Source: Thiohalocapsa halophila
Lineage (GTDB): Bacteria > Pseudomonadota > Gammaproteobacteria > Chromatiales > Chromatiaceae
Direction of reading: 5' to 3'
DNA length: 64,000 nt
Assembly (NCBI RefSeq): GCF_016583825.1
Contig: NZ_NRRV01000024.1
Span: 1 to 64,000 of the forward strand
In this document: piece after piece, positions 49,869-57,422 of the stretch
Layout of the letters: each line of letters opens with the position of its first letter
Position numbering within the stretch: position 1 is the first letter of the stretch
Notes under the pieces: model-generated
Seen by the model: only the letters and a program-made list of their open reading frames with translations
Told to the model about the DNA's origin: nothing
The model's database searches: none
Translations under genes and position numbers: made by a program

Positions 49869-50335
49869 CGCCGAGCGCATGGGCCAGCGCGGGGTGCATC
49901 CCCATCAGCTGGCGCATGTCTCCCGCAGATCAGCCGGTGGTGCTGTCGCGCGTGTTGTCGGTCACGCTGTTCCAATGCGCCCGCGAGCTGGTGTACAACC
50001 TGATCAAGCACGCCGACGCGAGCCAGGGCAGCATCGAGCTGGCCTGGGACGACGCCAGCGTCACACTGGTGGTCGCCGACGATGGGGTGGGTCTTGCGCG
50101 CTCGGCGCCGCCCGCCGACGGCGATGCGCCCGACTACCGGCACACCGACGGCACGGCGCCGCCGCAGCGCCCGCTGTCAGCGGTGGACAGCGTCGCGACC
50201 GGCGGCTTCGGCCTTTACAGTATCCGCGAGCGTGTCGCCCTGCTGGACGGCACCCTCAGCATCGACAGCGGCCCGCGCGGCACCCGGGCTCGCATCCTTT
50301 TGCCACGGCGCGCGGCCGCCGGGAGTTCAGCATGA
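49869..50335 (+). pseudogene. Sensor kinase (NarX/DegS-type), C-terminal ATPase part only
   Basis: Frame open from within the inserted element. LFQCARELVYNLIKHADASQ is the N-box, LVVADDGVG the G1 box and GGFGLYSIRERVALLDGTLS the G2 region of a HisKA_3-type ATPase. The sensor, membrane and His-phosphotransfer regions are absent; the sequence before the N-box (SAWASAGCIPISWRMSPADQ) is a partial remnant. Overlaps the response regulator by four bases. Cannot sense or autophosphorylate by itself. Confidence 0.75.
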
Positions 50336-51069
50336 GCCAAACCAGCATGGTCCGAAACGACCCGCCGGCCAATGCCGCCAGCCTTGACCGCCAGGCCGCG
50401 CCGACGCGCCCGCTGCGGCTGTTGCTGTGCGACGACCACGCCCTCTTCCGCGAGGGCCTGTCGGCGCTGCTGGAGCGCAGCGCGGAGCGGCAGGTGGTGG
50501 GCGAGGCCGCCACGGGGAGCGAGGCGGTGCGCCTCGCAGCGGAGTTCGCGCCGGACGTGGTGGTGCTGGACGTGGGGCTGCCGGACATCACCGGTGTCGA
50601 TGCCGCATCCGCTATCCAAACCGCGGCACCGGGCTGCGCCGTGGTGGCGCTGTCCATGTATGCCGACGGTCACTACGTGAGGCGCATGCAGGAAGCCGGC
50701 GCCCTGGCCTATGTGCTGAAGAACGACGTCAGCGGTGAGTTGTTGCAGGCCATCGACGCCGCCACCCGCGGCGAGTGCTACCTGAGCCGCGCGCTGCGTG
50801 CGGGACCCGATCCCTTCAGTGAAGATGCGCAAGCAACGCCTCTCGGGCGCTGCCCGGAGATGGACCGCGAATTGCTTACGGCCCGCGAGCGCGAGGTGCT
50901 CTGCATGCTGGCGCGCGGCCAGCGGGCAAAGAACATCGCAGACGCGCTCGGCATCAGCGTCAAGACCGTCGAGACCTACCGCTCGCGCGTCATGCACAAG
51001 CTCCAAATCGACAACCTCCCGGGGCTGGTGCGCTTTGCGATTCGCGCCGGGCTGGTGACGGCGGAATGA
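50332..51069 (+). CDS. NarL/FixJ-type response regulator
   Basis: 245 residues from ATG at 50332 (overlapping ATGA with the kinase). Receiver domain with LLLCDDHALFREG acids, Asp80 in VVVLDVGLPDITG and the YVLKNDVSG lysine. A LuxR helix-turn-helix at about 182-225 (LTAREREVLCMLARGQRAKN, GISVKTVETYRSRVMHKL) binds DNA. Its partner kinase is truncated, so it may be controlled by another kinase or acetyl phosphate. Confidence 0.9.
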   Translation: MSQTSMVRNDPPANAASLDRQAAPTRPLRLLLCDDHALFREGLSALLERSAERQVVGEAATGSEAVRLAAEFAPDVVVLDVGLPDITGVDAASAIQTAAPGCAVVALSMYADGHYVRRMQEAGALAYVLKNDVSGELLQAIDAATRGECYLSRALRAGPDPFSEDAQATPLGRCPEMDRELLTAREREVLCMLARGQRAKNIADALGISVKTVETYRSRVMHKLQIDNLPGLVRFAIRAGLVTAE

Positions 51070-51121
51070 GGCGGTGGACAGCGCCCTCATCGCAAGATTC
51101 GTATACCGTCCCGGTCTTTAG

Positions 51122-51685
51122 ATGGACTTTCTCCAGGTCCTGCGCCAAGTCGGGCAGCGGCTCGAAGCGGCCAGGGTACGATTCGCGCTCATTGGCGGTT
51201 TCGCCATGGCCCTGCGGGGCGTGCAGCGCGCGACGGTGGACCTGGACTTCCTGCTGATGCTGGACGATCTGGAGCGGGCGGATGAGATCCTGCGCAGCGC
51301 CGGCTACAGCCGCGATTTTCACAGTGAGAACGTCTCCCACTATATCGGTGAGCCACCGGACCTGGGCCGCATCGACATCCTGCACGCCTTCCGCGGCCCG
51401 AGCCTCAGCATGCTCCGGCGCGCCGACCAAATCCCCGTCGCCGACGGGCTGACGCTGCCGGTGGCTCGGGTGGAGGACATCGTCGGGCTCAAGGTGCAGG
51501 CGGCGGTAAACGACCCGCAGCGCGCCGCCGCGGACTGGGCGGACATCAAATTGCTCGTGGAGGCCCGGGCAGCGCTCGGCCGGGCGCTGGACTGGGAGCT
51601 GATCAAGGACTATCTCCACATCTTCGGGCTCGACGCCGAGCTGCCGCGCATCGAGGGCTGGTATGGCAAGACTGACCGAGACTGA
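51122..51685 (+). CDS. Nucleotidyltransferase of the AbiEii/MNT-like superfamily
   Basis: 187 residues from ATG at 51122. FALIGGFAMALRGVQRATVDLDFLLM carries the GG and DxD motifs of a DNA polymerase-beta-type nucleotidyltransferase. VEDIVGLKVQAAVNDPQRAAADWADIKLL is the C-terminal helical block of the AbiEii/DUF6036 group. Such enzymes act as toxins by adding nucleotides to tRNA, or as antitoxins to HEPN partners. The small gene that overlaps its last 23 bases is the likely partner; no HEPN protein is adjacent. Confidence 0.8.
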   Translation: MDFLQVLRQVGQRLEAARVRFALIGGFAMALRGVQRATVDLDFLLMLDDLERADEILRSAGYSRDFHSENVSHYIGEPPDLGRIDILHAFRGPSLSMLRRADQIPVADGLTLPVARVEDIVGLKVQAAVNDPQRAAADWADIKLLVEARAALGRALDWELIKDYLHIFGLDAELPRIEGWYGKTDRD

Positions 51686-51869
51686 CCGCGCGGCGTTGCG
51701 CGGGCTCACCGGGCGCGGCTTCGTCCAGTCCGCCGCCGAGCGCAGTCCGGCGGTGGTCGCGCAGACCATGGAGGCACGCGAGCGCTACTGCCGCTGGGCC
51801 ACCGCCGCGGCCAAGTTCTTCAAGGGCGCGAAACCGGTCCGCTTCGTCGGCGACAACTGGCGTCTCTGA
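51663..51869 (+). CDS. Small basic protein paired with the nucleotidyltransferase
   Basis: 68 residues. ATG at 51663 overlaps the nucleotidyltransferase end in another frame (ATGG at 51663). Sequence ARLTETDRAALRGLTGRGFV, then YCRWATAAAKFFKGAKPVRF: helical, Arg/Lys-rich, soluble. No known family recognised. Overlapping arrangement is that of a toxin-antitoxin or effector pair, but which protein is toxic is unknown. Confidence 0.65.
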   Translation: MARLTETDRAALRGLTGRGFVQSAAERSPAVVAQTMEARERYCRWATAAAKFFKGAKPVRFVGDNWRL

Positions 51870-51920
51870 GCCCGGGTCTTACGCTGTCGCGTCACCACCT
51901 TTGAAATAAGAGCCCTCGCC

Positions 51921-52676
51921 ATGCCCATCGCCGCCAAGCTGTTGCCGCTGCTGCTCATCGCCGTCGTCGCGGCAGCCACCGTGCGCGCGGGCGACATCCG
52001 CACCGAGCGAGTGCACTTCGCCCCCGGCGCCACCGGCGCGGTCATCGCCGGCAGCATCCAGGGCCGCGGGAGCATCGACTATCTGCTCGGCGCCCGCGCC
52101 GGGCAGACGCTGTCGGTGACCATGGACAGCGACAACACCGCCGCCTACTTCAACGTCATCCCGCCGGATGCGGAGAACGTTGCCGTCTACGCCGGCCACA
52201 CCGGGCCGGAGCTGAACCGCTACGTGGGCACGCTGGACCTCGACGGCGACTGGAAGCTCCGCGTCTACCTCTACCGCGCCGCCGCCCGCCGCGGCGAGAC
52301 CGCGGACTATCGGCTCCAGGTCGAGGTCGCCGGCGAGCCGGACCCCGGCACCGCCCGTGAGGCCAACGACTTCGGGCCCAGGGAGTGGGACGCCCGCGGC
52401 GACCTCGGCTGCGCCCGCGGCGGGCGGCCCATGCAGGCCGCTGCCTGCCCCTTCAAGGTCGTGCGCTATCGCATGGACGAGGGTGCGACCGTCTTCGTCA
52501 TCCGGCCCGGCGCCGACGTGGCGCCCGGCGCGGCGCGCACTCTCTACCTGCACAACGGCGAGTGGTCCACGCCAGCCAGCGACGCGGTATCGGCGAGCCA
52601 GCACGGAGACCTCTGGACGGTGACCGTGGGCGAGGAGGTCTACGAAATCCCCGCGGCGGTGATCTCCGGGGGCTGA
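51921..52676 (+). CDS. Secreted beta-rich protein of unknown function
   Basis: 251 residues. A clear signal peptide (LLPLLLIAVVAAATVRA) ends near residue 23. The mature protein begins TERVHFAPGATGAVIAGSIQ and has repeated beta-strand patterns (YVGTLDLDGDWKLRVYLYRA, ADYRLQVEVAG), typical of a pre-peptidase/jelly-roll-like carbohydrate or lysozyme-inhibitor-like domain. A second part with two cysteines (CARGGRPMQAAAC) follows. Function not recognised. Confidence 0.75.
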   Translation: MPIAAKLLPLLLIAVVAAATVRAGDIRTERVHFAPGATGAVIAGSIQGRGSIDYLLGARAGQTLSVTMDSDNTAAYFNVIPPDAENVAVYAGHTGPELNRYVGTLDLDGDWKLRVYLYRAAARRGETADYRLQVEVAGEPDPGTAREANDFGPREWDARGDLGCARGGRPMQAAACPFKVVRYRMDEGATVFVIRPGADVAPGAARTLYLHNGEWSTPASDAVSASQHGDLWTVTVGEEVYEIPAAVISGG

Positions 52677-53022
52677 CGGCGCGCCTGCGCACAGCGTCCG
52701 GTGTAGCGTCAGCCGGGCTGCCCGCGCCTGGCGCCGCGTCGGCAGCGGCATTGCGGCAGCGGCAGCAGCAGCGGCAGCGGCAGCGGCAGCGATCATCGTA
52801 CTGTCCGTGCGCCTGGCTCGCGGCGGGTCGCGGCAGGGATGCCGCTCCCACGGCGGCGGGTCGCGGCAAGGATGCCGCTCCCACGGCAGCAATAGCTGGT
52901 CGGCGTTGTCATCGGGGCCGGCTTGGGGGGAGTATCGGCATCGATTACGCCACCCAAAAGCCCATCTCCGTGCGCTACCATTCCGCGCCGCACCAGTCAG
53001 CCCGCCGGCGGCCAGGAGTGCC
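52677..53022. other. Intergenic, 346 bp, low-complexity and tandem repeats
   Basis: Contains a GGCAGC/CAG-type run (about 52755-52790) and a 33-bp unit duplicated at 52825-52857 and 52858-52890 with two differences. No supported gene. The HD-domain gene starts just after. Confidence 0.75.
52825..52890. repeat. 33-bp tandem duplication
   Basis: Two adjacent copies of a 33-base unit beginning GGGTCGCGGCA and containing GATGCCGCTCCCACGG, with two mismatches. Each half is GC-rich and self-complementary; dispersed relatives of this hairpin are common in gammaproteobacterial genomes. Confidence 0.9.
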
Positions 53023-53622
53023 ATGCTCACCGAGCGCTTCCAAGACGCCCTCGTCTACGCCACAGAGCTCCACGCCACCCAGATCCGCAAGGGCAGCGGC
53101 GTGCCCTATGTCTCGCACCTGCTCGCGGTGGCGGGCCTGGTGCTGGAGGCCGGCGGCGACGAGGACGCCGCCATCGCGGCCCTGCTGCACGACGCCGCTG
53201 AGGACCAGGGCGGACTCGCGACCCTCGCCGAGATCCGCAGGCGCTACGGCGACCGGGTCGCGGACATCGTCGCCGCCTGCTCGGACACCTTCGAGCAGCC
53301 GAAGCCCCCATGGCACCAGCGCAAGCGCGCCTACATCGCCCACCTGCGCGAGGCGCCGGCGGACGTGCGGCTGGTGTCCTGCGCCGACAAGCTGCACAAC
53401 GCCCGCAGCATCAGCAGCGATCACCGCCAGCTCGGCGACGCGATCTGGACCCGCTTCAACGCCGACCCCGAGGATATCCTCTGGTACTACCGCGAGGTCT
53501 CGGCCATCTTCTGCGAGCAGGGGCCCGAGGCCTTGGCAACGGAGCTGTCGCTGGTGGTGGAACAGCTGCACGCAGCGGTGACGGGTGCTTCTGCCCGGGT
53601 CTGCGCCGGCACTCCCGGCTGA
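53023..53622 (+). CDS. HD-domain phosphohydrolase (SpoT/MESH1-like)
   Basis: 199 residues from ATG at 53023. HATQIRKGSGVPYVSHLLAV, LLHDAAEDQ (His56-Asp57) and RLVSCADKLHNARS are the metal-binding histidine and aspartates of the RelA/SpoT-type HD fold. No synthetase, TGS or ACT domain, so a small single-domain hydrolase as in MESH1. It may degrade (p)ppGpp or NADPH. Confidence 0.85.
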   Translation: MLTERFQDALVYATELHATQIRKGSGVPYVSHLLAVAGLVLEAGGDEDAAIAALLHDAAEDQGGLATLAEIRRRYGDRVADIVAACSDTFEQPKPPWHQRKRAYIAHLREAPADVRLVSCADKLHNARSISSDHRQLGDAIWTRFNADPEDILWYYREVSAIFCEQGPEALATELSLVVEQLHAAVTGASARVCAGTPG

Positions 53623-53814
53623 GCAGCAACGGCCGACACGGTCCAGGCGCGGCCGGCCCCAGGTCGGGCGATGCCCAAAGGCAGCCGATATCTTGCGAAC
53701 GCGCATCACACCAGCCCCTGCGAGTCCGCTAGGATGCGCGCGCCGCCCCCTACACCCCGCGGGGGCGGTCCTGCGCCCGCGCAGGGGCAACCAGAAAAGC
53801 GACCAGAAAGACCC

Positions 53815-54159
53815 ATGACGAAAGCGGACCAGGCGCTGACTCGCGCCATCGGCCAGCGGCTCCGAGCCGCACGCGAGGCCCGCGGGCTGAGCCTCAGCCA
53901 GCTCGCGGACCTCACCGGCGGGCTCTACAGCAAGCCCAGAATCAGTAATTACGAACAGGGACTGCGACGCGTCACCATCGAGGGGGCCCAAGTCCTCTCC
54001 GAAGCCCTGGGCAACGTCTCGGTGGCGCACATCCTGTGCGTGGACGATCACTGCGCGGCCAGCCCCGAGGAGACCGGGCTGCTGGAAGGCTTCCGCGCAC
54101 TGGCGGGCGACGATCAGCAACAGGTTTTGGACTGGGTCAAGGACAAATCCGGCACGTGA
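53815..54159 (+). CDS. XRE-type transcriptional regulator
   Basis: 114 residues from ATG at 53815. IGQRLRAAREARGLSLSQLA and YSKPRISNYEQGLRRVTIEG are the helix-turn-helix. HILCVDDHCAASPEETGLLE and the C-terminal DDQQQVLDWVKDKS form a short sensor or dimer domain. It precedes lemA by 90 bp on the same strand. Confidence 0.8.
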   Translation: MTKADQALTRAIGQRLRAAREARGLSLSQLADLTGGLYSKPRISNYEQGLRRVTIEGAQVLSEALGNVSVAHILCVDDHCAASPEETGLLEGFRALAGDDQQQVLDWVKDKSGT

Positions 54160-54249
54160 CCAGCTTCGGGAAAGCTGCGGCATCGCACACCCCGGGCCGC
54201 GCACACGCGCTAGGATAGGGGCAGACTGTTCAAGCGACGCACCGCTGCC

Positions 54250-54819
54250 ATGAACCTGACCCTCATCGTCATCCTCGCCGTCGTCGTCGTGCTGGCGCTG
54301 TACACGACGCTCATCTACAACAACCTGGTGCGGCTCAAGCACACGGTGGCCAAGGCCTGGTCCAACATCGATGTGGCGCTGAAGCAGCGCCACGACGAGC
54401 TGCCCAAGCTGGTGAACGTGTGCAAGCGCTACATGCGCCACGAGCAGGAGACCCTGACCCGCGTGGTGGCAGCCCGGGGCGAGGTGCTGGCGGCGCAGAA
54501 CGCCGGCGACGTGCGCGACCTCGGCCGCGCCGAGACGGCCCTGCGCGCCGGGCTCGACCGCCTCTTCGCGCTGGCCGAGAGCTACCCCGACCTGAAGGCG
54601 GACCGCGGCTTCCAGCAGCTCTCTCAGCGCATCTCGCAGCTGGAAGACACCATCGCCGACCGCCGCGAGCTCTACAACGAGAGCGTCAACCTGAACAACG
54701 TGCGCATCGAGCAGTTTCCAGACGTCTTCGTCGCGCGCATGTTCGGCTTCCTGGCAGCAGACCTGCTGGAGTTCGAGGCCGCGCGCAAGGACGTGGACAT
54801 CGCCAAGCTCTTCGCCTGA
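54250..54819 (+). CDS. LemA family protein
   Basis: 189 residues. One N-terminal membrane helix (about 4-26), then a helical-bundle domain with LKHTVAKAWSNIDVALKQRH, LPKLVNVCKRYMRHEQETLT and ELYNESVNLNNVRIEQFPDV, the LemA blocks. Function unknown; LemA proteins often pair with membrane GIDE-domain or TPM proteins, and here the next gene, 36 bp away, is such a protein. Confidence 0.93.
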   Translation: MNLTLIVILAVVVVLALYTTLIYNNLVRLKHTVAKAWSNIDVALKQRHDELPKLVNVCKRYMRHEQETLTRVVAARGEVLAAQNAGDVRDLGRAETALRAGLDRLFALAESYPDLKADRGFQQLSQRISQLEDTIADRRELYNESVNLNNVRIEQFPDVFVARMFGFLAADLLEFEAARKDVDIAKLFA

Positions 54820-54855
54820 GCTGCCCCAAGGGCCGCCACCGACGCGCCGCCGCGC

Positions 54856-55788
54856 ATGGACCTGTTTGCAGACGCCATCGCCACCGAAGACCCCGTCGGC
54901 TTCTGGCTGGGGGTGGCCATCGCCGCTGCCGCCGGCGCCTGGCTGGTGCACCGGGGCCTGCGCGCCTTCTGGGGCCTGCGCCTCATCGTCGACACACCCA
55001 CCGCGCGCATCCGCTCGGCCCCGCAGGGCTATGTGGAGCTGCAAGGCTTGGCCGCACCGCTGCGCGAGCCGCTGCGGGCGCGGCTCACCGGCAAGCCCTG
55101 CGTTTGGTACCAGTGGCAGGTCGAGGAATACCAAAGCAGCAGCAGCGCCCGGCGCAGCGGCCGTTGGGTCACCCGAGACCGCGGCGACGCCGGGCGCCCC
55201 TTCCTGATCGACGACGGCACCGGCCAAGCCGAGGTGCTGCCGGCGAACGCTAGGCTGCACCTGCGCAGCCGCGATCGCTGGCAGGGGCCGCGTCCGGACC
55301 AGCCCGACCGCGGCCAGCAAAACCCCATTACCGCGTTCTTTCGGCGCCACCGCCGCTACCGCATGACCGAAGCGCGCGTCCACGACGGCGAGCCCGTCTA
55401 CGTCCTCGGCGGCTTCGAGACCCCGCGCCGCGGGGTACGCGAGCGCGAGGCGCTCACCCGCACCCTGCTCGCGCGCTGGAAGCGCGACCCCGAGCGCATG
55501 CAGGCCTTCGACCGCGACGGTGACGGCGAGGTGGACCTCGCGGAATGGGACCGCGCCCGCGCCAAGGCGGCACGGCTCGCCGAGCGCGCCGAGGCCAAGC
55601 TGAGCGCCGACCCACCCAGGCCGCGCATCGTCGCCACCAGCGAGCCGACCCAACCCTTCCTGGTATCCACCGAGGACGAGGCCACCCTGCTCACCAAGCT
55701 CCGGCTCAGGGCCTTCGGCGGCACGGCCCTCGGCGCCTTGCTCGGCGTCGGTGCGGCGGCGGCCGTTCTAGCGCGACTCGGCGCATGA
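54856..55788 (+). CDS. GIDE-domain membrane protein with an EF-hand insertion
   Basis: 310 residues. A first helix at about 14-33, then a GIDE-like domain (GYVELQGLAAPLREPLRARL, PCVWYQWQVEEYQ). A second helix near 287-307 (ALGALLGVGAAAAVLARL) closes the protein. Between them DRDGDGEVDLAEW at 219-231 is a perfect EF-hand-type loop (Asp219, Asp221, Asp223, Glu230). GIDE proteins lack such loops normally. The protein lacks an obvious RING finger. Downstream partner of LemA. Confidence 0.8.
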   Translation: MDLFADAIATEDPVGFWLGVAIAAAAGAWLVHRGLRAFWGLRLIVDTPTARIRSAPQGYVELQGLAAPLREPLRARLTGKPCVWYQWQVEEYQSSSSARRSGRWVTRDRGDAGRPFLIDDGTGQAEVLPANARLHLRSRDRWQGPRPDQPDRGQQNPITAFFRRHRRYRMTEARVHDGEPVYVLGGFETPRRGVREREALTRTLLARWKRDPERMQAFDRDGDGEVDLAEWDRARAKAARLAERAEAKLSADPPRPRIVATSEPTQPFLVSTEDEATLLTKLRLRAFGGTALGALLGVGAAAAVLARLGA

Positions 55789-55844
55789 GGCTGTGACCAA
55801 GTCCCTCCCGACCGGTCCAAATCCAACAACAGCTGAGGCAGACT

Positions 55845-56774
55845 GTGGCGATCCCCAGCTTCGACAAGTTCATAGAGCCGTTGCTTCGTTTGTTGGCCGA
55901 ACATCCGGATGGCATGAAAACCGGGGATGCTCAGAAAGCGCTGGCAGACCAGCTTGGTATCAGCGATGAACAACGGCGGCAATTGCTACCGAGCGGCGTG
56001 TACCCTGTCTACAAGAGTCGAATCGGGTGGGCCCATGACCGCTTGAAGCGAGCTGGCTTTTCGCAGAGCGAGCGGCGTGGCTTTTGGCGCCTCACCAACA
56101 GCGGCAGAGACTTTTCAAACCGAAATCCAACACTCGACCCAGAGACACTCAAGCACCTTGCTTATCCGGAGACACCTGGCCGGTTGTCTCAGATTGGAAC
56201 CACGAACCATGGCACCCCAGAGATCGCAACCGAATGCCCCGAAAGGGACAGTACACCACCGGATGAACGGCTCTACCATGCGCTGACGGAAATTCGTCAG
56301 ATCACGGCCTTGGATTTGCTCGATCGGATCTTTGAGCGCGAGCCCGAATTCTTCGAAACCCTGGTTTTACGGGTGCTGAAAGGCATGGGATACGGCGCAG
56401 ACGAGCGCTCACTCGAGCACAGCGGTAGCCCTGGCGATGACGGCATTGATGGTGTCATTTCGCTTGATCGACTGGGACTCGATCAAGTTTATATACAGGC
56501 GAAGCGGTACGCCACCGAGCGACACATCAGCAAGGACGCCATTCACGGCTTCATCGGAGCGCTTCACCTGCAGGGCGCGGTCAAGGGGATTTTCATCACC
56601 ACCAGCGGGTTTACTGCGGGCGCCAAAAAGGCCGCCGCGAGCGTGCGCGGCCTGAGCTTACGGCTGATTGATGGCGAAGAGCTGGCCGCGCTGATGATTG
56701 AGCACCAAGTCGGTGTGCGTCACGAACCGCTACCAGTCCCGAAGATCGACCTGGACTTCTGGGAGTCCGACTGA
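55845..56774 (+). CDS. mrr: Mrr-type type IV restriction endonuclease
   Basis: 309 residues from GTG at 55845. A winged-helix N-terminal domain (about 10-95; LRLLAEHPDGMKTGDAQKAL, GWAHDRLKRAGFSQSERRGF) is followed by a PD-(D/E)xK nuclease with the catalytic Asp in DDGIDG (198-203) and QAK at 218-220, plus HISKDAIHGFIGALHLQGA. Mrr cleaves modified DNA. Intact motifs. Independent of the lemA operon by strand and 56-bp gap. Confidence 0.92.
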   Translation: MAIPSFDKFIEPLLRLLAEHPDGMKTGDAQKALADQLGISDEQRRQLLPSGVYPVYKSRIGWAHDRLKRAGFSQSERRGFWRLTNSGRDFSNRNPTLDPETLKHLAYPETPGRLSQIGTTNHGTPEIATECPERDSTPPDERLYHALTEIRQITALDLLDRIFEREPEFFETLVLRVLKGMGYGADERSLEHSGSPGDDGIDGVISLDRLGLDQVYIQAKRYATERHISKDAIHGFIGALHLQGAVKGIFITTSGFTAGAKKAAASVRGLSLRLIDGEELAALMIEHQVGVRHEPLPVPKIDLDFWESD

Positions 56775-56936
56775 GACCCCCGGGCCCAGCGCAACAGGAC
56801 CCAAGGCACCGCGGACCCGAAGTCCGGCGCGCAGACAGCCGAGCGCGCCCGCATCGGTCGCGGTCTGTTGTGCCGGCCGGTCTCCCGCCCAACCTCTTTG
56901 CATCGGCCGTTACGCGTCCCTCGGAGGCCCTGCCGT

Positions 56937-57422
56937 ATGAAACCTGTCCCGATCGAGCTCACCGTCAACGGCAAAGGCCACAGCCTACAGCTGGAGCCGG
57001 ACATGCCGCTGCTCTGGGTGCTGCGCGACGAGCTCGGCCTCACCGGCACCAAGTACGGCTGCGGTATCGGCCGCTGCGGCGCCTGCACGGTGTCTATGGA
57101 CGGCGCGCCGGTGCGCAGCTGCTCGCTGCCGCTGAGCGCCGTCACCGGCGCCGTCACCACCATCGAAGGGCTCGGCACCACGGAGGCCCTACACCCGGTG
57201 CAACGGGCCTGGATCGACGCCCAGGTGGCCCAGTGTGGCTACTGCCAGTCCGGGCAGATCGTCGCCGCCGTCTGCCTGTTGCAGGAATATCCGGAGCCGA
57301 CACCGGCGCAGGTCGACGCCGCCATGACCAACCTCTGCCGGTGCGGCACCTACGAGCGGGTGCGCATGGCCATCACCCGGGCGGCCGACGCGCTCAGGGC
57401 TGCGGAGGACGGCACGGCATGA
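56937..57422 (+). CDS. iorA: 2Fe-2S subunit of an isoquinoline 1-oxidoreductase-like enzyme
   Basis: 161 residues from ATG at 56937 with TCGGAGG upstream. [22 protein letters not shown] holds the plant-type [2Fe-2S] cluster, and [17 protein letters not shown] with CRCGTYERV the second cluster of the CoxS family. It transfers electrons from the molybdenum subunit. ATGA overlap with the large subunit gene. Confidence 0.92.
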   Translation: MKPVPIELTVNGKGHSLQLEPDMPLLWVLRDELGLTGTKYGCGIGRCGACTVSMDGAPVRSCSLPLSAVTGAVTTIEGLGTTEALHPVQRAWIDAQVAQCGYCQSGQIVAAVCLLQEYPEPTPAQVDAAMTNLCRCGTYERVRMAITRAADALRAAEDGTA

